This document shows, one piece after another, positions 41,624 through 50,287 of a stretch of DNA of 64,000 bases. The stretch spans positions 1 through 64,000 of the forward strand of contig NZ_PCOU01000001.1 in the NCBI RefSeq assembly GCF_002979455.1, read 5' to 3'. Made by a program: the position numbers and the translations under genes. Source of the DNA: Chryseobacterium sp. MYb7. GTDB taxonomy: Bacteria; Bacteroidota; Bacteroidia; Flavobacteriales; Weeksellaceae. How positions within the stretch are numbered: position 1 is the stretch's first letter; the number at the start of each line of letters is the position of its first letter. The notes under the pieces are model-generated. The model saw nothing but the letters and a program-made list of their open reading frames with translations. It was not told the origin of the DNA and did no database searches.

Positions 41624-43426
41624 CTATAATTTATTTTTGTTTTTTGCCCAAAGCTCCATTTTTCTGTTCAAAACATCCAAAGGAAGACATCCTTGGCTTA
41701 ATACTTCATCGTGGAAACTTGCCAGATTGAACTTATTCCCCAATTCTTTCTGGTATTTTTCTCTTAGCTCACGGATTCTTAAAGACCCTATTTTGTAGCC
41801 TAAAGCCTGCCCAGGCATTGCCATATATCTTTCTACTTCTGCAGTGGCAGATCCTTCGTCGTAAGAAATATTGCTTAGGAAATATTTGATGGCTTCTTCA
41901 CGAGACATTTTTCCGGTATGAAGCCCTGTGTCTACTACCAATCTTACTGCTCTCAGCATCTGATCACTCAGATATCCCATTTTCTGATAAGGATCTGTAT
42001 ATAAACCAAACTCAGGACCTAATGTCTCACAATAATGAGCCCATCCTTCTCCATACGCTCCAAACCATCCGAATCTCATGAATTTAGGAAGTTTAGTATT
42101 TTCCTGTTGCAAAGAAACCTGATAATGATGCCCAGGAATTGCTTCGTGAAGGAAAAGAGACTCCATTCCTGAAGTAACATTGAATTTGGTAGGGTCAGGA
42201 AGCGGAACATAAAATATACCCGCTCTTTTGCCATCCGGTGTTCCCGGAATGTACTCTGCACTGGCACTTGCTTCTCTGAATTTCTCCGTTTGTCTGATCT
42301 CAAACTTGGTTTTTGGCGTTACGTTGAACATGGTTTTCAGTTTTGGAGTGATTTTCGTTAAAATACCGTTGAATGCATTCAAAACCTCTTTAGAAGTCTT
42401 ATAAGGCATTGCTTTTGGATCCGTTTTTACAAAAGTGATAAACTCTTCCAATGTTCCGGAGAAACCCACCTGCTGTTTTACTTTTTCCATTTCTGCACGA
42501 AGCATAGCCACCTGCTGTAATCCGATTTTATTGATCTCTTCGGGAGATTTCTTCGTGGTAGTCCAGCTTTTTACATAATAGCTGTAAATTTCATTTCCAT
42601 TAGGAAGGCTGTTGTATCCGTCTGTATCTCTAGCTTTTGGAAGATAATCTTTTTCCAAAAAGACTCCCATTTTAGCATAAGCAGGAATAATTTTTTTGGT
42701 AATGGCATCCTTGTAAAGTGCTGAAAATTTGTCTTTCTGATCCTGAGTGAAGCTTTTCGGGAAATTTCTGATAGGACCGTAGAAAATATTTTTTTCCATA
42801 TCAGGAGTTGTGATTTCTTCAGCCTTCATCTGAGGAATCATTTTGATCACCAGCTTTTTAGGAAGTACAATTTTATTGCTAATTCCTTCCCGGAAGTTAT
42901 CTGCTGCGGCATTCATCCATTCCGGGAACTTTTCCATTCTTTTCAGCCAGTCGCTGTAATCTTTTTCGGTTTTGAAAGGCTGGCTGCCCTGCCCGCTTCC
43001 ATAGAGTGGAAAAGTAAGCGGAAGACCACCGAATTGGGTAAAAGGAATATATTCCGGATGATAGGCATAGGCCTCAATTTTATCTTTTAAAGTATAATCC
43101 AGTACATCGTACACCACTTTGTCTTCATCAGAAAGGCTTTTGTAATCTACATGATCCAACTGCTTCTGTACAGAATTATAGAATGCTATTTCTCCTGAGA
43201 TAAAATCTTTATCAATATTGATAGGAAGCTGGTCGTTGTATCTTGTATCTCCCTGAGAGGTAGCATCTAAAGGGTAGAGCTTAAGGTATTGCTCATAATA
43301 GTTGGAAGCAATAGAATCCAGGTTGCTGGGGGTTACTTTTGTAAGGGGAGAGTCCGATTTTTTGCATGAAGCAAGACCAATCATCAGCCCCAATCCCAGA
43401 ATACCCTTTGATAAGATGTTTTTCAT
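41624..43426 (-). CDS. DUF885 lipoprotein, predicted metallopeptidase
   Basis: A 600-residue protein with a lipobox (GLASCKK, Cys about residue 21). The DUF885 zinc-peptidase motif is visible: SLFLHEAIPGHHYQVSLQQ (HExxxH-type, about 425-443), plus RFGWFGAYGEGWAHYCETLG with the downstream Glu, and YDEGSATAEVERYMAMPGQALGYKIG near the C-terminus. Likely a periplasmic carboxypeptidase-like enzyme. Expressed alone. Confidence 0.92.
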   Translation of the reverse strand: MKNILSKGILGLGLMIGLASCKKSDSPLTKVTPSNLDSIASNYYEQYLKLYPLDATSQGDTRYNDQLPINIDKDFISGEIAFYNSVQKQLDHVDYKSLSDEDKVVYDVLDYTLKDKIEAYAYHPEYIPFTQFGGLPLTFPLYGSGQGSQPFKTEKDYSDWLKRMEKFPEWMNAAADNFREGISNKIVLPKKLVIKMIPQMKAEEITTPDMEKNIFYGPIRNFPKSFTQDQKDKFSALYKDAITKKIIPAYAKMGVFLEKDYLPKARDTDGYNSLPNGNEIYSYYVKSWTTTKKSPEEINKIGLQQVAMLRAEMEKVKQQVGFSGTLEEFITFVKTDPKAMPYKTSKEVLNAFNGILTKITPKLKTMFNVTPKTKFEIRQTEKFREASASAEYIPGTPDGKRAGIFYVPLPDPTKFNVTSGMESLFLHEAIPGHHYQVSLQQENTKLPKFMRFGWFGAYGEGWAHYCETLGPEFGLYTDPYQKMGYLSDQMLRAVRLVVDTGLHTGKMSREEAIKYFLSNISYDEGSATAEVERYMAMPGQALGYKIGSLRIRELREKYQKELGNKFNLASFHDEVLSQGCLPLDVLNRKMELWAKNKNKL

Positions 43427-43539
43427 TTTCAGAATCTTTATGAAAACAAAAGTAAGTATTATTGGGATATTCAGTAGTATTGTAGAAGCTGATTTTAAAA
43501 AATTATTTTCAAAATCCTTTCAACTTTGAATCAATTTTT

Positions 43540-43547
43540 TATCTTTG
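43540..43547 (+). promoter_or_regulatory. -7 box of the acidic protein gene
   Basis: TATCTTTG fits TAnnTTTG and lies 49 bases before the ATG at 43596. Confidence 0.45.
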
Positions 43548-43595
43548 TCTAAAACGTTTAACAATCATATTATTACAGTTCTTTTTTAAGAAAAA

Positions 43596-44057
43596 ATGAA
43601 AGGGATTTTAAAAATTTACCATCCGGAGGAAATGCTAAAATACAATATCAGAAATACTTATTGTAAGGCAGTTTACAGCAACCAGCAGCATTTTTTAGAG
43701 GTTGAAGTTATTACGGATGACAGTTTGGATCACGTAGATGATGATTCATTACAGTACAACTTTCCGCAACTTTCACTTGAGGTGTTCGATTTTCCTATCG
43801 AATCAGCGGAGATTGAAGGAAAAACTATAAAAATCAATGATTCTGAGGAAGATACCTATACAGAAGTAGATCTTTTCGATGATGAAGATGCTTATATCTA
43901 TGATAACGAGCTTCTTTTCGAAAAAAATGAAGAAGGAGAGCTTCAGGTGGTCTGGAAAGGAACCATTGATGATTTCTATACCGGATCAGATACTCCGATT
44001 CCTTTTAGATTAAAATGCGAATTCAGGCAGGATGATATTGAGGTAGACGAAGACTAA
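43596..44057 (+). CDS. Acidic conserved hypothetical protein
   Basis: A 153-residue cytosolic protein, very acidic in its second half (DSEEDTYTEVDLFDDEDAYIYDN; FRQDDIEVDED at the end). The N-terminal 60 residues are more mixed (MKGILKIYHPEEMLKYNIRNTYC). No family recognised. It lies 174 bases upstream of exbB but that operon has its own promoter. Confidence 0.72.
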   Translation: MKGILKIYHPEEMLKYNIRNTYCKAVYSNQQHFLEVEVITDDSLDHVDDDSLQYNFPQLSLEVFDFPIESAEIEGKTIKINDSEEDTYTEVDLFDDEDAYIYDNELLFEKNEEGELQVVWKGTIDDFYTGSDTPIPFRLKCEFRQDDIEVDED

Positions 44058-44142
44058 CAAAAAGCTTCTATCTTTTTTTACCAAGTTTCTTTTCAAGATT
44101 ATTTTTTGGAAAGAAATTTGCTATTGATACAATTGTAACAAA

Positions 44143-44171
44143 TTTTAAGTAGTTTTTAAGCAATTTTTAAG
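44143..44171 (+). promoter_or_regulatory. Three TTTTAAG repeats in 11-bp phase upstream of exbB
   Basis: TTTTAAG starts at 44143, 44154 and 44165, exactly 11 bases apart each time, upstream of the exbB -7 box at 44194. The phase equals one helical turn, so the sites share one face of the DNA. This may be a curved A/T-tract element or a regulator site. Confidence 0.5.
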
Positions 44172-44193
44172 AGTTTAACTCATAATATTCTAC

Positions 44194-44201
44194 TACATTT
44201 G
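44194..44201 (+). promoter_or_regulatory. -7 box of the exbB-exbD-tonB operon
   Basis: TACATTTG fits TAnnTTTG and lies 31 bases before the ATG at 44232. No -33 TTTG is present. Confidence 0.55.
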
Positions 44202-44231
44202 TCGTTGAAAATTTAATAAAATTCACATTTA

Positions 44232-44936
44232 ATGCTGTTAACGGAACTTTCTCAGATTTTATTTGCACAAATCGCTACACCCGCAGTTGCTACAGACAAT
44301 TTAGAATTTTCCTTTTGGAAGATCATGTTCCACGGAGGAGCTTTCGCTAAAATAGTGATGGTCACCGTATTGCTGTTGGGCGTATTTTCTCTATATCTGT
44401 TTTTTGAAAGATTTTTCTTTATCAAAAGACTCGCTTCAAAGACAGATTCCAACTTTATGAATAATATTGAAGACTTTATTAAAGCTGGAAAAATAGAGGC
44501 GGCAGCAGATTACTGCAAAACACAGAACTCTCCGGAAGGAAGAATTTTAGAAAAAGGAATTTCAAGATTAGGACGTCCTGTGTCTGATATTGTAAGTGCT
44601 ATGGAATCACAGGCTCAGGTAGAGGTTGCCAATATGGAGAAAAACCTGAATCTTTTGGCTGTAGTACCAAGTATCGCACCTATGTTGGGGCTTTTAGGAA
44701 CGGTAATCGGGATGATTATCGCTTTCTTCAACTTATCCCATGCCACAGGATCTTTCTCTCCAAAAACACTTTCTGAAGGTATTTATACCGCTTTGGGACA
44801 GACCGCTGTAGGTTTGGCAGTAGCAATTCCTGCTAACTTCTGTTACAACATCCTTTTGACAAGGATTGACAAATTTGTACTGAAGGCGCAGAACATGTCA
44901 GGAGAATTTTTAGACCTTATCAACAAACCTTTATAA
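44232..44936 (+). CDS. exbB: ExbB/TolQ-type proton channel
   Basis: A 234-residue inner-membrane protein with three hydrophobic segments (about 36-58, 137-160 and 183-206). MotA/TolQ/ExbB motifs are visible: NLNLLAVVPSIAPMLGLLGTVIGMI (about 139-163) and ALGQTAVGLAVAIPANFCYN. It conducts protons to energise TonB. It heads the unit with exbD and tonB. Confidence 0.94.
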   Translation: MLLTELSQILFAQIATPAVATDNLEFSFWKIMFHGGAFAKIVMVTVLLLGVFSLYLFFERFFFIKRLASKTDSNFMNNIEDFIKAGKIEAAADYCKTQNSPEGRILEKGISRLGRPVSDIVSAMESQAQVEVANMEKNLNLLAVVPSIAPMLGLLGTVIGMIIAFFNLSHATGSFSPKTLSEGIYTALGQTAVGLAVAIPANFCYNILLTRIDKFVLKAQNMSGEFLDLINKPL

Positions 44937-44948
44937 ATCTTTCTTACG

Positions 44949-45347
44949 ATGAAAATTCAAAGAAGAAATAAAGCAAACCCGGAATTCAGTTTAGCAGCGA
45001 TGACAGACGTTATCCTGTTGATGCTGATTTTCTTTATGATCACCTCTTCAGCAGCCAATCAAAGTGCTATTGATGTGAATCTGCCGAAAGCCGGAGCTGT
45101 TGACGACAATATACCTAATCCTGTGACAGTAAGTATCAAGCCGGATGGATCATTCTTTGTGGATGATAATCCTGTAAATAAAGGGGAATTGGAGAAGGTT
45201 ATTGTAGATAAATTGGCCAGCCAGACCAATCAATCATTCACAATTAGAGCGGACGAAAATACATTGCATAAAGATGTTGTTTTTGTCATGGAAATTGCTG
45301 AGAAACATAAATTTAACATTGCTATTGCAACCGTTAAAGATAAATAA
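44949..45347 (+). CDS. exbD: ExbD/TolR-type biopolymer transport protein
   Basis: A 132-residue protein with one N-terminal membrane segment. It contains the protonatable Asp and following residues AAMTDVILLMLIFFMITSSA (about 16-35) and a periplasmic domain ending FVMEIAEKHKFNIAIATVKDK. It lies 12 bases after exbB and works with it in the TonB motor. Confidence 0.94.
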   Translation: MKIQRRNKANPEFSLAAMTDVILLMLIFFMITSSAANQSAIDVNLPKAGAVDDNIPNPVTVSIKPDGSFFVDDNPVNKGELEKVIVDKLASQTNQSFTIRADENTLHKDVVFVMEIAEKHKFNIAIATVKDK

Positions 45348-45368
45348 CGGAAAGAATTACTTTTTAAG

Positions 45369-46259
45369 ATGAGAAGCTATACAGCAAACAAAAATGAAGA
45401 AAACAAAGACAGAGTAAAGAGCGCCCTGCTTTCTATTCTTATTTGGGCTGCTATTCTGCTTTTTGTTTTTTTGTATAAATTAAAACCTGAGCTGGATAAA
45501 GATCCTGAAGTGGTTACTACCATGCTGGTGAACTTCGGAGACAACAGAAACGGAAAAGGAATTGAAGAACCTGCTGAACAACCAGGAAGTCTTGCTGCAG
45601 CAACAGAAGAAGTAACTCCTGAACCTGCTGAAACTCCAGTTCCGGAAACAAAAACTGTTGTAAAACCAGAACCAATACCTACTCCTGAACCAAAGAAAGC
45701 AGAAGTGAAGGAAAAGGTTATCACAGGAAAAAACTCAAAAACAACTGTTTCTAAAAAGGAAGAATCAAAAAAAGCTGAGAAAAAAGAAGCGACAAGTACA
45801 ACGGCTTCAAAAAATACGAAGAAATCTGGAGCTACTACAGCCAATTCAAAAACAGGAAACGGGGACGGAAAAGGAAATGCTGCTATCGGAAATCTTATCA
45901 AAGGAAGAGGAACAAAAGCCGGAAGCCAGGGCACGGGTGATGGTATTGGAAATGCCGGAGATCCTTTAGGTGGTGATGGAAACGGAGACAGCAAAGTCGG
46001 AATAGACAGAAAACTGATAGGCTACATTCCCGGAACAATGGGAAGAGGCGGTGCACAGCCATCTCACAGCTGTACTGCAAGCGGATCCATTACCGTTGCC
46101 TATACTGTAGATAAAGCAGGAAATGTAGTGTCTGCAAGAAGATCAGGTGGTGTTTCGGATCCTTGTGTATCTTCTACATCAGTTGCCTGGGTAAAGAAAT
46201 ACGTAAAGGCAGAGAAAGCCAGTACTTCTTCCACCGGAACCTATAAAATTACTTTCTAA
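45369..46259 (+). CDS. TonB-like energy transducer
   Basis: A 296-residue protein. One N-terminal membrane segment (about 19-38, ALLSILIWAAILLFVFLY) is followed by a long Pro/Glu/Lys and then Gly/Lys-rich periplasmic spacer (about 60-210). A C-terminal TonB-like domain follows (SGSITVAYTVDKAGNVVSARRSGG, then WVKKYVKAEKAS). It transmits energy from ExbB/ExbD to TonB-dependent receptors such as those at 6468 and 17737. Ends at a terminator. Confidence 0.88.
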   Translation: MRSYTANKNEENKDRVKSALLSILIWAAILLFVFLYKLKPELDKDPEVVTTMLVNFGDNRNGKGIEEPAEQPGSLAAATEEVTPEPAETPVPETKTVVKPEPIPTPEPKKAEVKEKVITGKNSKTTVSKKEESKKAEKKEATSTTASKNTKKSGATTANSKTGNGDGKGNAAIGNLIKGRGTKAGSQGTGDGIGNAGDPLGGDGNGDSKVGIDRKLIGYIPGTMGRGGAQPSHSCTASGSITVAYTVDKAGNVVSARRSGGVSDPCVSSTSVAWVKKYVKAEKASTSSTGTYKITF

Positions 46260-46265
46260 AAATAC

Positions 46266-46293
46266 AAAAGCACTTTATTCAAGTGCTTTTTTT
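46266..46293. terminator. Terminator between tonB and the 130-residue gene
   Basis: Stem AAAAGCACTT/AAGTGCTTTT with loop TATTC, then T-run. The hairpin overlaps the last codons of the convergent gene, so it serves both. Confidence 0.85.
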
Positions 46294-46667
46294 AATTCAT
46301 TTATTCTGTTGATAATGGGAAGTGCAAAAATACCGCTGGTCTGAAGGTACAGCTCGTAGAATGTCTTTGCTTTATCCTGAAAATCTTTGTTTTGATCATG
46401 TCTGCTGTTGAAGTAGAAAAGATTTCCAAGCATTTCATAATAATCCTTGTGGTCTCTTTCCTGTCTTTCGTTAACAATAGCAATCATTTCTTCCTTTGTT
46501 TTAGAAGATACTTCTGTAAAACTCATCTTGAAAATGTCTCTCATCAGGGTGTCAAAATCCAGTTCTTTCTGCATTAAACTTTCTTCAGGCTTGTCCAGAA
46601 TAAGTTTTTCCAAAGCTTGGGTTAATTGGCGAATGAGTCTTAGGGTAAATTCTTTATCTGTAATCAT
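46275..46667 (-). CDS. Hypothetical helical protein (possibly DUF6483-like)
   Basis: A 130-residue, largely helical cytosolic protein starting MITDKEFTLRLIRQLTQALEK. This start resembles the DUF6483 family from Firmicutes, but the C-terminal part is too short to be sure. It ends in a Lys/Leu helix whose last codons lie inside the terminator. The start codon is 13 bases from a heptanucleotide repeat array, which therefore occupies the leader or promoter. Confidence 0.65.
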   Translation of the reverse strand: MITDKEFTLRLIRQLTQALEKLILDKPEESLMQKELDFDTLMRDIFKMSFTEVSSKTKEEMIAIVNERQERDHKDYYEMLGNLFYFNSRHDQNKDFQDKAKTFYELYLQTSGIFALPIINRINELKKALE

Positions 46668-46680
46668 AATGGTAATTTTG

Positions 46681-46757
46681 TTGCTAGTTGCTAGTTGCTA
46701 GTTGCTAGTTGCTAGTTGCTAGTTGCTAGTTGCTAGTTGCTAGTTGCTAGTTGCTAG
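46681..46757. repeat. Eleven tandem copies of the heptamer TTGCTAG
   Basis: A perfect 7-bp tandem repeat, about 77 bases. Plus-strand unit TTGCTAG, minus-strand CTAGCAA. It lies between the four-helix-bundle gene and the 130-residue gene at 46275. A partial copy, CTAGCAAC, is seen at about 47154, on the other side of the four-helix-bundle gene. Copy number probably varies between strains. Confidence 0.92.
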
Positions 46758-46763
46758 TTTGGG

Positions 46764-47129
46764 TTATGTGCGCCAGTTTAATTGGACGTATTTTATAAAG
46801 TTGTTGATTTTTCCTCCTAAGAGTTTATATTGTTCTGATTTTTCTTTAAAGTTCAAATTTAATTCCGGATAAAGTCTGTTAATTTTTGACAAATGGCATA
46901 CCGTTTCATCACAGCTTGCCTGAGAATAAGTGAGAAATCTTATAAAGTCACCTTTGTAATTGTTTCTTCCATAGCCTTCTGCAATATTTGTAACAACAGA
47001 ATCAGCAGATCGTCTTAATTGGCTACCCAATTCATATAATTCATAATTTGGCAGTTGGAGTGAGAGTTTATGTGTTTCAATAAACAACTCAAAAGCAATA
47101 TTATAAATATCAAGTTTCTCGTAACTCAT
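46764..47129 (-). CDS. Four-helix-bundle protein (23S rRNA intervening-sequence family)
   Basis: A 121-residue protein with the family pattern SYEKLDIYNIAFELFIETHKLS, LRRSADSVVTNIAEGYGRNN and FIRFLTYSQASCDETVCHL. Members are known from proteins encoded in 23S rRNA intervening sequences, but also as scattered single genes in Bacteroidota. Function is unproven. The gene is bordered by CTAGCAAC-type sequence on both sides, so gene and repeat may travel together. Confidence 0.88.
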   Translation of the reverse strand: MSYEKLDIYNIAFELFIETHKLSLQLPNYELYELGSQLRRSADSVVTNIAEGYGRNNYKGDFIRFLTYSQASCDETVCHLSKINRLYPELNLNFKEKSEQYKLLGGKINNFIKYVQLNWRT

Positions 47130-47188
47130 TAATACATTTTTAACGGTAAAAAAACTAGCAACTACCCAACCTGCAACGTTTAATTGAA

Positions 47189-48592
47189 TTAAGCAAAAAA
47201 TAGATAAGCCAACGCAATAGCAGTGATAACACCAATTAAATCGGCCAGAAGCATGGCAATTACCGTGTATCTTGTATTCTTAACGGCTACGGCGCCAAAA
47301 TAGACTGCAATCACGTAGAACGTAGTATCTGAGCTTCCCTGAAGTACGGCTGCCAATTTCCCCTGAAAACTATCTGCTCCGAAGGTTGACATCGTGTCTA
47401 CCATCATTCCTCTTGCTCCGGAACCGGATAAAGGCTTGATCAACGCTGTCGGAAGTCCGTCTACAAATCTTGGATCCATATTGGCGACGTTGGCCACCCA
47501 TTTCATTCCGTCAATGATCACATCAAAAACACCGGAAGTCCTTAATAATGAAATAGCAATCAGCATTCCAACCAGGTAAGGAATAATCTTAACACAGGTC
47601 GTGAATCCTTCTTTTGCCCCTTCAATAAAGGCATCAAAAACGTTGATTTTCTTATAAACGGCTCCCAATACAATTGCAAGGAAAATAAATAGGATTAAAC
47701 CATTGCTTAATACTTTACTGAAGTCATCCAGTTCATCTTTACTCAATTGCACAAGGTATACTACCAATAATGCTATTACTGCTGAAATTCCACCTACATA
47801 AGCAATTACTACAGGACGAAGAAGATTAATTTTCTGATATAAAGAAACAATAATCATCGCTGCTAAAGTTGCCGCAAAAGTAGCGATCATACAGGGTAGA
47901 AAAATATCGGTAGGCGTTTTGGAACCCATAGATGCCCTGATCGCGATAATGGAAACGGGGATCAACGTCATTCCTCCGGCATGAAGACACAGAAACATGA
48001 TCTGTGAATTACTGGCAGTATCTTTATTAGGATTTAAGGATTGCAGGCTTTCCATAGCTTTTAAACCAAAAGGAGTAGCGGCATTGTCCAATCCCAGGAG
48101 ATTGGCACTGAAATTCATCAGCATATGCCCGAAAGCGGGATGGTTCTTAGGGATATCAGGAAATAATTTGGAGAAAAATGGCTGAATCAAACGGCTTAAA
48201 AGGTTAATTCCTCCAGCTTTTTCAGCAATGCTCATGAATCCCATAAATAAAGTCATGATCCCGATAAGGCCAAGGCATATCTTCACTGCAGTTTCAGAGG
48301 TTCCGATGACACCATCGGCTTCCTGAACACGATAAACGTTTACATTTTGTTTTAAAGAATCTGTTTTATAATGAATTCTGCTGTCTGCAAAATCATTCTT
48401 TTTCAGCAGACTGTCTCTGACAACAGGGGAGAGGCTGTTCATAGATTGGGATGCAATCTTCACTGTATCACCGCCTTTTCCCACCACCATATCATTGAAA
48501 ATGGTTTTGTAGTTGCTGGACGAAACATATTTTATACTGGCAATGGCAATGGCAATGATAATGAAAGCCGACCAAATTCTGCTGAGAACCAT
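47189..48592 (-). CDS. Fused SpmA-SpmB nucleoside-recognition membrane protein
   Basis: A 467-residue integral membrane protein. The SpmA-like half (to about 265) contains FMGFMSIAEKAGGINLLSRLI and NFSANLLGLDNAATPFGLKAM. The SpmB-like half (about 300-467) contains EGAKEGFTTCVKIIPYLVGMLIAISLLRTSG, SGSGARGMMVDTM and VLQGSSDTTFYVIAVYFGAV. In Bacillus the two are separate spore-maturation proteins; here they form one chain, in a non-sporulating lineage. Substrate unknown. Confidence 0.88.
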   Translation of the reverse strand: MVLSRIWSAFIIIAIAIASIKYVSSSNYKTIFNDMVVGKGGDTVKIASQSMNSLSPVVRDSLLKKNDFADSRIHYKTDSLKQNVNVYRVQEADGVIGTSETAVKICLGLIGIMTLFMGFMSIAEKAGGINLLSRLIQPFFSKLFPDIPKNHPAFGHMLMNFSANLLGLDNAATPFGLKAMESLQSLNPNKDTASNSQIMFLCLHAGGMTLIPVSIIAIRASMGSKTPTDIFLPCMIATFAATLAAMIIVSLYQKINLLRPVVIAYVGGISAVIALLVVYLVQLSKDELDDFSKVLSNGLILFIFLAIVLGAVYKKINVFDAFIEGAKEGFTTCVKIIPYLVGMLIAISLLRTSGVFDVIIDGMKWVANVANMDPRFVDGLPTALIKPLSGSGARGMMVDTMSTFGADSFQGKLAAVLQGSSDTTFYVIAVYFGAVAVKNTRYTVIAMLLADLIGVITAIALAYLFFA

Positions 48593-48779
48593 CTGATTGA
48601 TTTAATTGTTTAAACTTATCAAAAATACTTTAAACCACAAAAATAACTAAAGTCTTTTGTTATTCTGTTGTGAAAGAGAACTAATGATAGCTGCTTATTT
48701 TTAAGCTTAAAGCGAACTTATCTTAATACTCTTAAAACCTTATATCAATTTTAATGTTTCAAAATAAAGGTTTAAACAA

Positions 48780-49289
48780 TTATTCCTCTAGGTAAACAAG
48801 ATATCCTTCAAACTCGTCATCCAGATTTTTCAGAACCTTGGCTTCCTCCATTTTTTTGATTAGTGCATCAACAAAAAAACTCTTTTCAAAAAACTGGCGG
48901 TGAATTCCGGGCAGAATTTCCATGAAATAATCCATTCCGATTTTGTTGTTGTGAAGATCCATTTTAGTTTCCAGAGGTTCATTAGGGAACAGTTCTTCAT
49001 GCATATCTGTTATTCTTTTGCAGAAATCAAGCGCCTTTTTTGGAGAAGAAATTTTGCAGCAGTACATCATAATAAAGCAGCACCACAAGGCATGTCTGAA
49101 AGCATTTCCAATTCCATTAGTGGAAGCTGTCTTAGGAAATTTTTTCTGAGCTATGGTAAATGCTTTTACGGTAGCATGGAAACTCATCAGTGCAAAAAGA
49201 GGATGGGGAAGAACAAGTGATAAAAGACGCATAATCTTATTAAAACTCATGCTTCTGATGGTATTGAAAAATATCTTAAAAGTCCTCAT
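48780..49289 (-). CDS. Hypothetical protein of DUF6973 type
   Basis: A 169-residue protein. The motif order GNAFRHALWCCFIMMYCCK (about 61-79), then DMHEELFPNE, then KMDLHNNKIGMDYF resembles the DUF6973 family, with conserved His, HE and Asn residues that could bind metal. There is no signal peptide. Function unknown. It lies downstream of the region facing accD and is transcribed alone. Confidence 0.65.
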   Translation of the reverse strand: MRTFKIFFNTIRSMSFNKIMRLLSLVLPHPLFALMSFHATVKAFTIAQKKFPKTASTNGIGNAFRHALWCCFIMMYCCKISSPKKALDFCKRITDMHEELFPNEPLETKMDLHNNKIGMDYFMEILPGIHRQFFEKSFFVDALIKKMEEAKVLKNLDDEFEGYLVYLEE

Positions 49290-49290
49290 A

Positions 49291-49322
49291 AATAAAAATC
49301 TCTCCCTAATTAGAGAGAGATT
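49291..49322 (-). terminator. Terminator of accD
   Basis: Arms AATCTCTC and GAGAGATT with a ten-base loop, then a minus-strand T-run, 22 bases beyond the accD stop. It overlaps the upstream edge of the DUF6973 gene. Confidence 0.75.
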
Positions 49323-49343
49323 GTATTGTTTTTGTTACAGAAA

Positions 49344-50198
49344 CTATGCTTTTACAGTCAATAAATTAACTGTTTTTGCCACAGTATCCTGAATTTCAGT
49401 TCTTTTTACGATGAAATCTACAAATCCTTTTTCCTGTAAGAATTCAGATGTCTGGAATCCTTCCGGTAGATCTCTACCGATCGTTTCACGGATTACTCTT
49501 GGTCCTGCGAAACCGATCAATGCTCCCGGCTCTGCCATAATAATATCAGCAGTCATGGCGAAAGAAGCTGTAATTCCTCCAAATGTAGGGTCACAAAGAT
49601 AAGCGATGTATAAAAGTCCTGCTTCAGAAAGCTGAGCTAACTTAGCCTGAACTTTTGCAAGCTGCATCAAAGAGTATGTAGCTTCCTGCATTCTCGCTCC
49701 TCCGGACTGACAGATAATCATATACGGAAGTTTGTGTGCGATACAGTAATCTACTGCTCTTCTGATCTTTTCTCCCATTACAGAACCCAAAGATCCACCA
49801 ATGAAAGCAAAATCCATACAAGAAACTACCATTTCAGTTCCTTTTACAGTTCCTACAGCATTTCTGATAGAATCTGTAAGCTTTGTTTTAGCTTTTACTT
49901 CTTTCAGACGATCTTTGTAAGGCTTTGTATCTTTGAAGTTTAAGATATCAATACTTTCAACATTGGCATCCAGTTCGGTAAATTTACCACCGTCAAAAAG
50001 GATGTCAAAAAATTCTGCACTTCCTATTCTTACATGAAATCCGTCTTCAGGAGAAACATAGTTATTTCTCTTTAGTTCATCATGTTCCACTACTTTTCCG
50101 GATGGAGTCTGATGCCAAAGTCCTTTGGGAACGTCCTTTTTCTCATCAGTAGAAGTGGTTATGTTTTTTGCTTTTCTTTTAAACCAGTCGAATGCCAT
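49344..50198 (-). CDS. accD: Acetyl-CoA carboxylase carboxyltransferase beta subunit, no zinc-ribbon Cys
   Basis: A 284-residue protein making malonyl-CoA with AccA. The crotonase-fold core is intact ([74 protein letters not shown]). The N-terminal zinc ribbon keeps its length, but the four cysteines are missing: the first pair region reads [11 protein letters not shown] and the second [15 protein letters not shown]. So it cannot bind zinc the usual way. fbaA lies upstream, separated by a promoter. Confidence 0.94.
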   Translation of the reverse strand: MAFDWFKRKAKNITTSTDEKKDVPKGLWHQTPSGKVVEHDELKRNNYVSPEDGFHVRIGSAEFFDILFDGGKFTELDANVESIDILNFKDTKPYKDRLKEVKAKTKLTDSIRNAVGTVKGTEMVVSCMDFAFIGGSLGSVMGEKIRRAVDYCIAHKLPYMIICQSGGARMQEATYSLMQLAKVQAKLAQLSEAGLLYIAYLCDPTFGGITASFAMTADIIMAEPGALIGFAGPRVIRETIGRDLPEGFQTSEFLQEKGFVDFIVKRTEIQDTVAKTVNLLTVKA

Positions 50199-50273
50199 TT
50201 TTGCGTGTATTAATGTATAAATGTAAAATGTACCAATGTAAATGTATTTTTATGAATACTTTTTACATTGATA

Positions 50274-50281
50274 CAAATGTA
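50274..50281 (-). promoter_or_regulatory. -7 box of accD
   Basis: On the minus strand TACATTTG (TAnnTTTG). It lies in the 89-base gap between fbaA and accD, which also contains repeated AATGTA motifs at 50220-50245. Confidence 0.5.
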
Positions 50282-50287
50282 CAGTTC

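Noticed and set aside
45377..45994. 205-codon minus-strand Pro/Phe/Ser-rich ORF opposite the tonB gene
   Set aside because: Mirror of the Gly/Lys/Pro-rich spacer coding sequence; no start signal or homology.
46681..46757. Heptamer array considered as CRISPR
   Set aside because: The 7-base units have no spacers and no cas genes are near; it is a simple sequence repeat.
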